Source: Mycobacterium sp. Root265
GTDB taxonomy: Bacteria > Actinomycetota > Actinomycetes > Mycobacteriales > Mycobacteriaceae
NCBI RefSeq assembly: GCF_001428895.1
Contig: NZ_LMJA01000006.1
Location: 1 to 64,000, forward strand
Length of the DNA: 64,000 bases
Reading direction: 5' to 3'
Shown: piece by piece, positions 1-8,916 of the stretch
Layout: the number at the start of each line of letters is the position of its first letter
Numbering within the stretch: position 1 is the first letter of the stretch
Translations under genes and position numbers: made by a program
The notes under the pieces: model-generated
Told to the model about the DNA's origin: nothing
Databases searched by the model: none
What the model saw: the letters and a program-made list of their open reading frames with translations, nothing else

Positions 1-1
1 A

Positions 2-118
2 CTCAGTTGGCAGCTCAAAGGCCAAGCCACCGGCCGCCAAGTCGAAAACGCCACCGTCGGCGTCACCGCCAACCAAGGCCTCTTCGGCCACGGATCCTCA
101 GTCATCGTCGCCAGATAG
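2..118 (+). CDS. thiolase / lipid-transfer-type acetyl-CoA acetyltransferase, C-terminal end (partial)
   Basis: Only the last 38 codons lie in the window; the reading frame is open at its left edge and ends with TAG at 116-118. The translated end (GQATGR followed by NQGLFGHGSSVIVAR) is typical of the C-terminus of SCP2-type thiolases, where the conserved glycine-rich loop closes the active site. Such enzymes make or cleave 3-ketoacyl-CoA in lipid or sterol metabolism. In M. tuberculosis a thiolase (Rv1627c) converges with pdtaR (Rv1626). Here the same convergent orientation is kept but about 9 kb of other genes separate them. The family call is fairly safe; substrate and exact subfamily cannot be told from this fragment. 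Confidence 0.7.
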   Translation, partial: LSWQLKGQATGRQVENATVGVTANQGLFGHGSSVIVAR

Positions 119-123
119 CCGCG

Positions 124-765
124 TCAGGCGTCGATGCGCTTTCGGAACTCGAACAGCCGGGTGTCCGGCTCGAAAGGTGCTGTCTCGCCGTCGAACCGCT
201 GGGACCCGACGCTGAAGTCCGTGCCGTCTTCGTAGTCGAAACCGATTTCGCTGAACCCGGCCTCGGTGAACCAGGTGCGGATGGTCGGTGTCAGGTCGGG
301 TTCCCGGCGCGAGCGGGTCCACAGCACGGTCGCGCCCGGCTTGGCGAGCTGCCGCAGCCCGATGATCGTGCGCTGGATGTACTCGTCGACGACGTTGCCG
401 AAAATGCCGCAGGCCAGCACGATGTCGGCCGGCGTCAGCCCGGCGTAGGCGGAGACCGCTGCGGCGTCGCCGGTGACCACCTCTACCCCGGTCAGCCCGG
501 CGTGCTCGGCGGCGGCCCGCGCCGTGGCCGCGATACCCGGGTCGAGTTCGACCAGTCGCGCGGTCACGTCGTCGCGGCGGGGATGCGTCGGGAGCACCCC
601 GATCACGTCGCGTCCCTCGCCCGCGCAGAGGCTGATCAGCCGAATCGGACCGGCCGGCGCATTGTCCAGACCGTCGGCGAGGCGGCGCTGAACATGACGC
701 AACCTGCGGGAGATATCGGATTCGGGGTCGTCGTACTCCTGGTGCCAGGTAGCCCATTTCGTCAT
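124..765 (-). CDS. class I SAM-dependent methyltransferase
   Basis: A 213-residue protein with a Rossmann-type methyltransferase core. Motif I reads LISLCAGEGRDVIGVL at about residues 40-55, followed by an acidic residue at the end of strand 2 (LVELD), the usual SAM-ribose contact, and a GDAAAVSAY stretch that fits the adenine-binding region. No membrane segment or signal peptide is visible. I chose the ATG at 765 (MTKWATW) because the protein reads naturally from there; a GTG eight codons upstream (789) is possible. It converges with the thiolase end, five bases away. The substrate is unknown and nothing nearby indicates it. Confidence 0.75.
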   Translation of the reverse strand: MTKWATWHQEYDDPESDISRRLRHVQRRLADGLDNAPAGPIRLISLCAGEGRDVIGVLPTHPRRDDVTARLVELDPGIAATARAAAEHAGLTGVEVVTGDAAAVSAYAGLTPADIVLACGIFGNVVDEYIQRTIIGLRQLAKPGATVLWTRSRREPDLTPTIRTWFTEAGFSEIGFDYEDGTDFSVGSQRFDGETAPFEPDTRLFEFRKRIDA

Positions 766-1029
766 CTGCCCGAGGTTACGGCGCTCCACGCGGGGATCGG
801 GAGCGCCGGTGGGCGGGCCGAGACGAATCCCCCGTCAGATCGCCGCGGCGGATAAATTCACGTCGAGATAAACGCCAAACCCGCTGCAGCTTCCCACTTT
901 CTGCCTGCGTAACCGCCGCAGGTGGTGCGCACCCTGCCCACACCCGGTGGTCAACTGGACGGACCCGGGAATGAACGGAGGCACGGTGTCGTTGCGCACG
1001 ACACCGACCGGAACCGAGGGAGTTCGACC

Positions 1030-1788
1030 ATGCCCGCTATTGACACCGTGACGTTCGAGGCCGCTTGGCAGCAGTGGCACCAGGAGCGGGAAAGCTACTT
1101 CGCCGACCCGCTCGGCTGGGTCAGCCTGACCGGTTTGCACTGGCTGACAGATGAATTCGAGGCCGTTGCCGATCTGCCCGGCCGCTGGCGCGCGGACCCC
1201 GAGGCCGTCTACATCGAAGGGGTGCCGGGCACGGAACGGCTGGAACCGGTGGAGGGTGCGCCGGGACTGCTCGTCGAGGACGGGCCGCGGCGCATCGAGG
1301 TGATCCGGCGGACCGGGTCGGTGGCGTTGCGGGTGCACGATCCGAAGTCGCCGCACCTGGCGAGCTACCGGGGCATCCCGACGTATCCACCGAGTGAGCA
1401 GTGGGTGGTGCCCGGAACGTTCACGGCCTACCCGCAGCACAAGGCCGTCACCACCGGCGCCGTCGTGGACGGTCTGCAGCACCACCACACCGCTGTCGGT
1501 GTCGTCGCCTTCGAGATCGACGGTGTGACACAACAGCTGGTCGTCTTCGGCAAGCCCGGCGGCGCGCTGACAGCGCTGTTCACCGACGCCACCAGCGGCG
1601 TGACGACCTACCCGGGCGTCCGTTCCGTGGCGGTACCCGCCCCGGGACCCGACGGCGCGGTGCACCTCGACTTCAACCGGTCCGCGAACCTGCCGTGCGC
1701 GTTCACCGACTACGCCACCTGCCCGGTGGCCCCGGCCGAGAACCGGCTGCCGATCGCGGTGACCGCCGGTGAGAAGAACCCTCGCTGA
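1030..1788 (+). CDS. DUF1684 family protein
   Basis: A 252-residue soluble protein. It starts with a Trp-rich helix, then carries the family's SLTGLHWL segment (residues about 30-37). Near the end is the hallmark DFNRSANLPCAFTDYATCP followed by a PAENRLP motif, with two conserved cysteines. These features identify DUF1684, a widespread family of unknown biochemical role. The ATG at 1030 is preceded by a GAGGGAG ribosome-binding sequence, which favours it over upstream in-frame codons. The gene is followed 65 bp downstream by a monooxygenase on the same strand, but the spacing does not prove an operon. Function unknown. Confidence 0.8.
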   Translation: MPAIDTVTFEAAWQQWHQERESYFADPLGWVSLTGLHWLTDEFEAVADLPGRWRADPEAVYIEGVPGTERLEPVEGAPGLLVEDGPRRIEVIRRTGSVALRVHDPKSPHLASYRGIPTYPPSEQWVVPGTFTAYPQHKAVTTGAVVDGLQHHHTAVGVVAFEIDGVTQQLVVFGKPGGALTALFTDATSGVTTYPGVRSVAVPAPGPDGAVHLDFNRSANLPCAFTDYATCPVAPAENRLPIAVTAGEKNPR

Positions 1789-1853
1789 CCGGCGGTTCAC
1801 CAGAATCAGCCTGACCGCAACCGCTTTCACCGATACCGGTTCCGTTTAGGGTC

Positions 1854-2921
1854 GTGCGGGTGACCACTCCCGCAGCCCGATTCGGCGTCTGGGCCCTGGT
1901 GTACGGCACCTGGGGCGCCAAACAGCATCCACAGGAGCCGGTCGATGCGTCGTGGGCGCGCAACCGCGCGCAGATCGTCGAAGCCGACCGGCTGGGTTTC
2001 GACGCCACGCTGATCGCCCAGCACGAGGTCAACCCGTCCGGTGATCACTACGATCAACTCGAGGCCTGGACCGCCAGTGCGGCACTGGCCGCGGTGACCG
2101 AGAACATCGAGATCATCACGGCCATCAAGCCGGCGCTGTACCACCCGGTGGTCCTGGCCAAGCAGGCCCTGCAGATCGAGGAGATCAGCGGCGGGCGCTT
2201 CGGTGTGAACGTGGTCAACGCCTGGTTCCAGCCGGAGATCGCCCGTGCCGGACTGCCGTTCCTGGAGCACGACGAGCGCTACGCCTACGGCCGTGAATGG
2301 CTGACCGTCGTGGACTCACTGATCCGCGGTGAGCGAACCACGTTTCACGGCAGGTATTTCGACGTGGACGACTATCAGCTGCGGCCCGCCGGCAGGCACC
2401 GCACCCGCCCCGCGATCTACGTCGGCGGTGAGTCCGAACCGGCACGGGCGCTGGCCGCCGACTTCGCCGACGTGTGGTTCATCAACGGGCAACCCCGCGA
2501 CGATGTCCGAGGGCTGATCGCCGATGTGGCGCGTCGGCCCAGGACCGGGTCGCCGGCCCGGTACGGCCTGGCGGCCTTCGTCATCGCCCGCGACAGCGAC
2601 GGTGCGGCGCGCGATGAGCTGGCCTACGCGTTCGATCTCGCCGGCCACGACACCGCCGAAACCCACTCGGTGCTGTCCAACGCCGACCCGCACGCGCAGA
2701 TGTTCAAGACGTTCGCCAGGAATCCGCACGTCGGGACCAACGGCGGCACCGCGGCAGGACTGGTCGGCAGCTACGACACGGTCGCGGAACGTATCGTGGC
2801 GTTCAGCCGCCTCGGTATCGATCTGTTCATGCTGCAGTTCCAGCCGTTCGAGCGGGAGATGCGCCGGTTCGCCGAACACGTCATCCCCCGGGTCCGGCGG
2901 CTGGAAAGGAAGGCCGCATGA
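1854..2921 (+). CDS. LLM-class flavin-dependent monooxygenase, SfnG/SsuD-like
   Basis: This 355-residue protein is a bacterial luciferase-like (TIM-barrel) monooxygenase that uses reduced flavin and oxygen. Supporting stretches are the early FGVWALVYGTWG, the ISGGRFGVNVVNAWF block near residue 110, the HDERY pair and the IYVGGESEPAR flavin-phosphate region. The pattern is closest to the alkanesulfonate/dimethylsulfone monooxygenases (SsuD, SfnG), so release of sulfur from organosulfur compounds is a reasonable guess. No sulfonate transporter or flavin reductase is adjacent, however. The start is GTG at 1854; a second GTG lies two codons on. The stop overlaps the next gene's start (ATGA), indicating translational coupling. 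Confidence 0.8.
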   Translation: MRVTTPAARFGVWALVYGTWGAKQHPQEPVDASWARNRAQIVEADRLGFDATLIAQHEVNPSGDHYDQLEAWTASAALAAVTENIEIITAIKPALYHPVVLAKQALQIEEISGGRFGVNVVNAWFQPEIARAGLPFLEHDERYAYGREWLTVVDSLIRGERTTFHGRYFDVDDYQLRPAGRHRTRPAIYVGGESEPARALAADFADVWFINGQPRDDVRGLIADVARRPRTGSPARYGLAAFVIARDSDGAARDELAYAFDLAGHDTAETHSVLSNADPHAQMFKTFARNPHVGTNGGTAAGLVGSYDTVAERIVAFSRLGIDLFMLQFQPFEREMRRFAEHVIPRVRRLERKAA

Positions 2922-3838
2922 GCGCGCAGCCGCTCAAAGTACTCGTTCCCGACGACCTCGGGGTCAAGGCGCTGAGCGCGTCACCCGGCGTCGAGGCCAT
3001 TCGCTACGTGCCCGGCGATCCGTGGCCGTCCGGCCATACCGATGCCACCGTGGTGGTCGTCGGCCATGAGGGCGCCGCCGCGGTGGGCGCCCGGTTCACC
3101 GAACTGCCCCGGCTCCGGTTGGTGCAGACGCTCAACGCCGGGTACGAGCAGTGGCTGCCGCTGCTGCCCGACGGCGTGGTGCTGTCCAACGGGCGTGGGG
3201 CGCACGGTGGTTCGACGGCCGAGTGGGTGGTCGGCGCGCTGCTGGCGATCTACCGGGATTTCGCGCGCTACGGCGCGGACCAGCGCGCCGGAGTGTGGCG
3301 GCCGGAGTTCACCGACACGTTGATCGGGAAGCGCATCGTGGTGCTGGGCGCCGGTGACCTGGGCGAGAACCTGGCGGCCCGGCTGGCGCCGTTCGAGACC
3401 GAGGTGACGCTGATCGGGCGACTGGCACGACCGGGTGTGCAGACGATCGCGGATCTGCCCGGGCTGCTTCCCATCGCCGATGCGGTGGTGTCGGTGCTGC
3501 CCGCCACGCAGTCCACGTATCGCATCATCGACGCCGATTTCCTGGCCCAACTACCCGACGGCGCGGTGGTAGTCAACGCCGGCCGCGGCGGCGCGGTGGA
3601 CACCGATGCCCTGGTGCAGGAACTGGAGAGCGGCCGGCTGCGGGCGGCCCTCGATGTCACCGATCCCGAACCGCTGCCCGCCGGTCACCCGCTGTGGTCG
3701 GCGCCCGGGCTGTTGCTCACCCCGCATGTCGCGGGCAGCACGACGGGGTCCGAGGAACGCGCCTGGGCGGTCGCGGCCCGTCAGATCGACAGCTACGCCG
3801 CCGGTGAGATGCCGTCGAATGTGGTGGCAGGCGGCTAA
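2918..3838 (+). CDS. D-isomer-specific 2-hydroxyacid dehydrogenase family protein
   Basis: A 306-residue NAD(P)-dependent dehydrogenase of the phosphoglycerate/glyoxylate dehydrogenase superfamily. The nucleotide-binding loop reads VLGAGDLGENLA at about residues 144-155. The catalytic Arg lies in NAGRGGAVDTDAL, the Glu in DVTDPEPLPAGHP and the His in LTPHVAGST, so the active site is intact. It overlaps the upstream monooxygenase by four bases and probably acts on a product in the same pathway. Its stop lies four bases past the convergent livF stop. Reaction class is secure, substrate unknown. Confidence 0.85.
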   Translation: MSAQPLKVLVPDDLGVKALSASPGVEAIRYVPGDPWPSGHTDATVVVVGHEGAAAVGARFTELPRLRLVQTLNAGYEQWLPLLPDGVVLSNGRGAHGGSTAEWVVGALLAIYRDFARYGADQRAGVWRPEFTDTLIGKRIVVLGAGDLGENLAARLAPFETEVTLIGRLARPGVQTIADLPGLLPIADAVVSVLPATQSTYRIIDADFLAQLPDGAVVVNAGRGGAVDTDALVQELESGRLRAALDVTDPEPLPAGHPLWSAPGLLLTPHVAGSTTGSEERAWAVAARQIDSYAAGEMPSNVVAGG

Positions 3839-4584
3839 GCCACGCCGAGGTAGGCGGCCCGGATGCTGTCGTCCTTCAACAGTTCACCGGCCACCCCGGT
3901 GCGGGTCACCTCGCCGGTCTCCAGGATGTATGCCCGGTCCGATCGGCTGAGGGCCTGCTGCGCATTCTGTTCCACCAGCAGCACCGTGGTGCCCTGGCTG
4001 TTGATCTCCGAGATGATGCGGAAGATCTGCGAGATCACCATGGGCGCCAAGCCCATCGAAGGTTCGTCGAGCAGCAGCACCTTCGGCCGCGCCATCAGCG
4101 CCCGGCCGATCGCCAGCATCTGCTGTTCGCCGCCGGACAAGGTGCCACCGACCTGGTTGCGTCGCTCGGCCAGCCGCGGGAAGGTCGTCAGCACCCAGTC
4201 GAGTTTCTCGTCGTGCTCGGCCTTGGTCGGGAACTTCCGCCCGTAGCAACCCATTTCGAGATTCTCGATGATGGTCATACCGGGAAAGACGCCGCGTCCC
4301 TCGGGAGCCTGGATCAGCCCGTCGGTTACCCGCCGGTGAGCCTTGACCTTGCCGATGTCCTTGCCGTCGAACCACACCGAGCCCGATGTGAGCGGGAGCA
4401 GTCCGGAGATGGCCCGCATCATGGTGGTCTTGCCGGCGCCGTTGGACCCGAGCAGTGTGACCAGTTCACCTTCGTGCACCACCAGCGACACACCGTGCAG
4501 GGCACGGATCCTGCCGTAGTGCACCACGATGTCACGCACCTCCAGCAGCACCGGACGGGTATCGGCCTCAGGCGAGTTCGTCAT
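3835..4584 (-). CDS. livF: branched-chain amino-acid ABC transporter ATP-binding protein LivF
   Basis: A 249-residue cytoplasmic ATPase that powers import of leucine, isoleucine and valine together with LivG. Walker A is GSNGAGKTT (about residues 45-53), the signature is LSGGEQQML, and Walker B runs VLLLDEPSMGLAP with a following H-loop region. The length and the IQAPEGRGVFPGMT stretch are characteristic of LivF. It is the last gene of the minus-strand livK-H-M-G-F operon. Its ATG overlaps the livG end by 17 bases, so the two ATPases are translationally coupled. Amino-acid specificity is inferred from family membership and operon order. Confidence 0.93.
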   Translation of the reverse strand: MTNSPEADTRPVLLEVRDIVVHYGRIRALHGVSLVVHEGELVTLLGSNGAGKTTMMRAISGLLPLTSGSVWFDGKDIGKVKAHRRVTDGLIQAPEGRGVFPGMTIIENLEMGCYGRKFPTKAEHDEKLDWVLTTFPRLAERRNQVGGTLSGGEQQMLAIGRALMARPKVLLLDEPSMGLAPMVISQIFRIISEINSQGTTVLLVEQNAQQALSRSDRAYILETGEVTRTGVAGELLKDDSIRAAYLGVA

Positions 4585-5416
4585 CGGGGACCCCCAGGTA
4601 AGCGGCGATGACCTTGGGGTCCTCGCGGATTTCGGCCGGCAGACCGTCGGCGATCTTGCGGCCGAACTCCAGCACCACGATCCGGTCGGTCACCCCCATC
4701 ACCAGCCGCATGTCGTGTTCGATGAGCAGCACGGTGTAGCCGTCATCGCGGATCTTGCGGATCAGATCGATCAGCGCCGACTTCTCACTCGGGTTGAACC
4801 CGGCCGCGGGTTCGTCCAGGCACAGCAGCTTGGGCTCGGTGGCCAGCGCCCGTGCGATCTCCAGGCGGCGCTGGTCACCGTAGGGCAGGTTCTTGGCCTT
4901 CTCCTCGCCCCGGTGCGCGATACCCACAAAATGCAGTAGCGCAGCCGACCTCTCGATGGCCGACCTCTCTTCACGGCGGTGCCGCGGCGACCGGAACAAT
5001 GCGCCCGGCACCGAGGTGTGGTGCCGCGCGTCGGTGCCGACCATGACGTTCTCCAGGGCTGTCATCTCACCGAACAGCCGGATGTTCTGGAAGGTCCGCG
5101 CGATGCCCAGCCGGGTGATCTGGTGTCGCTTGATGCGCCCGATCGTTGATCCGTCGAACGTGACGGAGCCCGAACTGGGCCGGTACACGCCGGTGATCGC
5201 GTTGAAGCAGGTGGTCTTGCCCGCCCCGTTGGGGCCGATCAGCCCGAGGATCTCCCCGCGCTTGATGTTGAACGTCACCGCATCCAGAGCCGTCAGACCG
5301 CCAAACTGCACGGTCAGATCGTTGGTCTGCAGCAGGACTTCGCCCTCATCGACCTTGATCTCGCGGTGCACACTGGCGATCTCCGCGACGTTCTCGAAGC
5401 TCTCGGCGTCGGTCAT
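4568..5416 (-). CDS. livG: branched-chain amino-acid ABC transporter ATP-binding protein LivG
   Basis: A 282-residue ATPase, partner of LivF. It carries Walker A GPNGAGKTT, a Q-loop at ARTFQNIRLF and Walker B LLCLDEPAAGFNP. The signature position reads LPYGDQRRLEIARAL rather than LSGGQ, which is normal for LivG. The start chosen is ATG at 5416, which overlaps the livM stop as ATGA; the open frame further upstream is only antisense/out-of-frame extension through livM. About 28 residues precede the usual LivG start and look like a disordered acidic leader. It couples ATP hydrolysis to transport through LivH and LivM. Confidence 0.93.
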   Translation of the reverse strand: MTDAESFENVAEIASVHREIKVDEGEVLLQTNDLTVQFGGLTALDAVTFNIKRGEILGLIGPNGAGKTTCFNAITGVYRPSSGSVTFDGSTIGRIKRHQITRLGIARTFQNIRLFGEMTALENVMVGTDARHHTSVPGALFRSPRHRREERSAIERSAALLHFVGIAHRGEEKAKNLPYGDQRRLEIARALATEPKLLCLDEPAAGFNPSEKSALIDLIRKIRDDGYTVLLIEHDMRLVMGVTDRIVVLEFGRKIADGLPAEIREDPKVIAAYLGVPDDELA

Positions 5417-6591
5417 TTCACCGGCTCCGTGTCCACCGGCTTGCTGCGCAACAGATCTCGTGCGGCCTTGGCATAGGTGAGCAGATGCTGACGGGCCGGG
5501 AACAGGCCCTGCGGCCGGAAGATCATCAGCACCACCAAGGCGAGCCCGAAGAACAGGTACTTCAAATTGCCCATGTCGATACCGGCGAAGTGCACGCCGA
5601 GCAGCCGGTTGGGCAGGTACACGATGATGAACGCGCCGAGGATCACGCCGAGCTTGTTGCCCTGACCGCCGAGCACCACCGCGCACAGGAACAGCATCGA
5701 GTTGATGATGTTGAACGTCGGCGGCGCGACGTACTGCACCTGGCCGGCATACAGTGCGCCGGACAGACCCCCGATGGCAGCGCCGATGGTGAACGCCCAC
5801 AGCTTGAACTTGAACGCGTTGACGCCCATCACTTCTGCGGCGTCCTCGTCCTCACGGACCGCGATCCAGGCGCGCCCCACCCGGCTACGCTCCAGGTTTC
5901 CCACCAGCAGCAGGATGCCGATGATCAGGACGAGACCCAGCCAGAACCACCAGGTGCCGTAGTTGGCGTCACCGCCGGAGTTGGACACCGAGAACACACC
6001 CTCGGGGTGCTGCTCGCTCTCCAGGAAGTGCGGGAAGGCAACCTCATTGAGCCCGCGCGGGCCGTTGGTGACATCGGCCAGGTTGTCGGCCAGCAGCCGG
6101 ATGATCTCGCCGAAGCCCAGTGTGACGATGGCCAGATAGTCCCCGCGCAGGCGCAGCGTCGGGGTACCCAGGATCAGCCCGCTCAGTGCGGTCACCGCCA
6201 TCGCGATCGGCACACAGGACAGCCATGCCCACGGGGTGCTGAAGAACCCCGATGCGCCCATCTGATTCCATGGGCTTTCCGGGCTGGTCAGCAACGCCAC
6301 CGTGTAGGCGCCGACGGCGTAGAAGCCGACATAGCCCAAGTCGAGCAGACCGGCTTGCCCGACAACGACATTGAGTCCGATCGCGATGATGGCCACCATC
6401 GCGAACTGGGCCATGGTGCCGCCGAAGCTGATTCCCGGGGTGTCCAGGAACGCCGGCGTGAACAGCGGTGAGAGCGCGATCCCGGCGAACAGCACGATGC
6501 CGAACACCCATTTCTGGGCTCGGGTGAGGCCGTCCCACCAGTCCATGATCTTCGCCCAGCGGGTGCTCGGGCCGGTTGTGGAAGTACTCAT
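5413..6591 (-). CDS. livM: branched-chain amino-acid ABC transporter permease LivM
   Basis: A 392-residue integral membrane protein with about ten hydrophobic segments. It shows the LivM fingerprint NVVVGQAGLLDLGYVGFYAVGAY (key part GQAGLLDLGYVGF near residue 75) and the cytoplasmic coupling loop REDEDAAEVMGVNAFKFKL that contacts the ATPase. With LivH it forms the channel for branched-chain amino acids. It overlaps livH by four bases at its start and livG by four at its end, consistent with one polycistronic message. Nothing looks truncated. Confidence 0.93.
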   Translation of the reverse strand: MSTSTTGPSTRWAKIMDWWDGLTRAQKWVFGIVLFAGIALSPLFTPAFLDTPGISFGGTMAQFAMVAIIAIGLNVVVGQAGLLDLGYVGFYAVGAYTVALLTSPESPWNQMGASGFFSTPWAWLSCVPIAMAVTALSGLILGTPTLRLRGDYLAIVTLGFGEIIRLLADNLADVTNGPRGLNEVAFPHFLESEQHPEGVFSVSNSGGDANYGTWWFWLGLVLIIGILLLVGNLERSRVGRAWIAVREDEDAAEVMGVNAFKFKLWAFTIGAAIGGLSGALYAGQVQYVAPPTFNIINSMLFLCAVVLGGQGNKLGVILGAFIIVYLPNRLLGVHFAGIDMGNLKYLFFGLALVVLMIFRPQGLFPARQHLLTYAKAARDLLRSKPVDTEPVK

Positions 6592-7598
6592 ACTCGCGCC
6601 TTCCCGAGGCTTTCGCCCAAAATGCCGGTCGGTCTGATCAACAGCACCAGGACCAGCAGGACGAACGCGACGACGTCACGCCATTGGGTACCGAAGACCG
6701 CCTGACCGTAGTTCTCCATGACGCCGAGCAACAGGCCACCGAGCAGCGCACCACGCAGGTTGCCGATACCGCCGAGCACCGCAGCCGAGAACGCCTTGAT
6801 CCCCAACAGGAATCCGCCGGAGTAGATGATGCCCTGCGGCACCTTCAGCGTGTAGAGCAGTGCCGCCGCACCGGCGAGCAGGCCGCCGATGAGGAACGTC
6901 GTCATGATGACGCGTTCGCGCGAAACCCCCATCAGCGTGGCGGTGTTCGCGTCCTGGGCGACGGCGCGGACGCCGCGGCCGAGTTTGGTGCGGTTGAGCG
7001 CCACGTCGGTGAGCAGGGCCAGCACCAGCGCTGACCCGATGATCACGATCGTGGTGTTGGAGATGGCGACACCGAACAGTTCGAACTGGGTCTTCGGCTG
7101 CACCAGCACGACGGGCTGCTGCGCATTCGGACCGCCGTAGCCGGGTATCAGTTTGGGCAGGATGAACAGCACGAACTGCTGCAGCACGAACGACATGCCG
7201 ATGGCGGTGATCAGGAAGGTCAGCGCCTTGGCGTTGCGCTTACGCAGCGGCCGGTAGGCGATGAACTCCAGGCCCACCGCGGCGCCCCCGGAGACGAGCA
7301 TCGCGAACAGCATGGCGACACCGAGATACAGAATGGTCAGCGCCACGCCCTTGTTGTAGGCGTTTCCGCTCGGGGTGAAGCCCAGCAGGATGTCGAGCGC
7401 GAAGTAGGCGCCGAACATGCCGAGCATGAAGATCTCGGAGTGCGCGAAGTTGATCAACCGCAGCACGCCGAAGACAAGGGTGTAACCGACGGCGACCAGG
7501 GCGTAGATCGCGCCCCACGACAGGCCGTCGATCGTCAACTGCCAGAAGCTGTCGAACAACGCTCCGACATTGAAGTTGATGTTGGCGGCCAAGTTCAT
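6588..7598 (-). CDS. livH: branched-chain amino-acid ABC transporter permease LivH
   Basis: A 336-residue permease with eight or so membrane segments. Diagnostic stretches are GLSWGAIYALVAVGYTLVFG near residue 28 and the coupling loop RAVAQDANTATLMGVSRERV near residue 210, followed by GGIGNLRGALLGG. It is the second gene of the liv operon, separated from livK by 106 bp that contain a strong hairpin. A GAGGAG ribosome-binding sequence lies about ten bases before the ATG. The gap plus hairpin suggests livHMGF are expressed at a lower level than the binding-protein gene. Confidence 0.93.
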   Translation of the reverse strand: MNLAANINFNVGALFDSFWQLTIDGLSWGAIYALVAVGYTLVFGVLRLINFAHSEIFMLGMFGAYFALDILLGFTPSGNAYNKGVALTILYLGVAMLFAMLVSGGAAVGLEFIAYRPLRKRNAKALTFLITAIGMSFVLQQFVLFILPKLIPGYGGPNAQQPVVLVQPKTQFELFGVAISNTTIVIIGSALVLALLTDVALNRTKLGRGVRAVAQDANTATLMGVSRERVIMTTFLIGGLLAGAAALLYTLKVPQGIIYSGGFLLGIKAFSAAVLGGIGNLRGALLGGLLLGVMENYGQAVFGTQWRDVVAFVLLVLVLLIRPTGILGESLGKARV

Positions 7599-7654
7599 CC
7601 GGTGGTGAGCTCCTCAGCGTGTGCTGGACGTACGCGGTGCGGGGGGTGTGAAGA

Positions 7655-7695
7655 CGAAAGCGCGTCCGAGGCATGCGCTCCCGGACGCGCTTTCG
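7655..7695 (-). terminator. perfect 14-bp hairpin between livK and livH (attenuator or partial terminator)
   Basis: The sequence CGAAAGCGCGTCCG at 7655-7668 is followed by a 13-nt loop and its exact reverse complement at 7682-7695. Read on the minus strand it starts ten bases after the livK stop and is followed by a short pyrimidine-rich run (TCTTC) rather than a long U-tract. This placement, after the solute-binding gene and before the permease genes, is a usual way to give more binding protein than membrane components. It could also act as an mRNA-stabilising 3' structure. Confidence 0.7.
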
Positions 7696-7704
7696 CTTCA
7701 GTGG

Positions 7705-8916
7705 TTACTTGACCTCGTAGATCCAGATGAGGGTCGAGGTGAGCTCACCCTCGGGGGTCCACTGGTATTCGCGAGCCACACCCTGGCCCTTGTAGTTGCG
7801 GACGAAGTCCAGCAGCGCCGGACGGGTGATCGCGCCGGAGTCGATGCCCTTGAGCAGGATGGTGCCCAGGTCATAGCCCTCGGTGCTGTAGGTGCCGGGT
7901 TCGGTGTTGAACTTCGCCGTGTACTCCTCGGCGAAGGTGCCCGTCGCCGGGCCGCACGGGCAGGCCAGCAGTGCGCCCGCGGACGATTCCCCGGCCTGCT
8001 TGACGAACTCGTTGTCCTTGCTGCCGTCGGCGCTGACGAAGGTGCCTTCGAAGCCACCGTCCTTGAGCTGCTGCACCAGCGGGGCGGCCTCGGCGTAGTA
8101 GCCGCCGAAGAAGACCGACTCCGGAGCGGCGCTGTTGATCTGGGTGACCGCGGCGGAGAAGTCCTTGTCGCCCTTCTTCACCGAGATGTTGCACGCCGGA
8201 TCCGCGACCGGGCCCAGCGTGTCGCGCACCGCGGTCGACAGGCCCAGACCGTAGTCGGTGCTGTCGTCGACGACGCAGATCTTCTTGTGCCCCAACGTGT
8301 TCTTCAGGTAGTTGGCGACCGACGGACCCTGCACACCATCGTTGGCCAGCCCGCGGAAGAAGGTCTTCCAGCCGTTCTCCGACAGCGTCACGTTGGTCGC
8401 CGACGCGGTGGTGGACACCAGGCCGGCCTGATCGAAGACGCCACCGGTGGCCTTGGTCTCGCCGGAGAAGGCGGGACCGACCAGACCGATCGTGTACTGG
8501 TCCTCGACGATCCGCGGGGCGATGTTGGACGCCTTCTGCGGATCACCCTCGGTGTCGAACGGCTTGAGCTGCACCTGGCAGCCCGGGTTGGCGGCATTGT
8601 GCTGGTCGATGGCCAGCTGCACACCGTTCTTGATGTTGATGCCGAGCGCGGCGTCGGGTCCGTTGAGGGCACCGGCCATCGCGATGGACACCGGCGGGCA
8701 GGTCGCCTTGCCGTCACCGGCGGGATTGGCGGGTGCAGCGCCCTCGGCGGCCTTGACCTCGGCGCCGTTCTCGTCGATCTGCACCTTCTCCACGATCTTG
8801 AGGTTCGTCTGGGACGCCTCTTCTTCGGGCGTGCTCTGATTGCAGCCGGCAATAGCCAGGGCCATCAGGCCCGCGCTTCCGAGAGCAAATGCCTTGCGTG
8901 CCACGTGACCGCGCAC
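7705..8916 (-). CDS. livK: branched-chain amino-acid-binding lipoprotein LivK
   Basis: A 403-residue periplasmic-binding-protein-type I receptor. The N-terminus has Arg/Lys, a hydrophobic run and the lipobox LAIAGC with Cys25, so it is exported and lipid-anchored. The mature part shows ligand-fold stretches such as VSIAMAGALNGPDAALG, RIVEDQYTIGLVGPAFSGET and a Cys pair in LACPCGP. It starts the liv operon. The start is GTG at 8916, decided by an excellent Shine-Dalgarno GGAGGTGA three bases before it. Binding of Leu/Ile/Val is inferred from its operon; related receptors also take amides or other amino acids. Confidence 0.9.
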   Translation of the reverse strand: MRGHVARKAFALGSAGLMALAIAGCNQSTPEEEASQTNLKIVEKVQIDENGAEVKAAEGAAPANPAGDGKATCPPVSIAMAGALNGPDAALGINIKNGVQLAIDQHNAANPGCQVQLKPFDTEGDPQKASNIAPRIVEDQYTIGLVGPAFSGETKATGGVFDQAGLVSTTASATNVTLSENGWKTFFRGLANDGVQGPSVANYLKNTLGHKKICVVDDSTDYGLGLSTAVRDTLGPVADPACNISVKKGDKDFSAAVTQINSAAPESVFFGGYYAEAAPLVQQLKDGGFEGTFVSADGSKDNEFVKQAGESSAGALLACPCGPATGTFAEEYTAKFNTEPGTYSTEGYDLGTILLKGIDSGAITRPALLDFVRNYKGQGVAREYQWTPEGELTSTLIWIYEVK

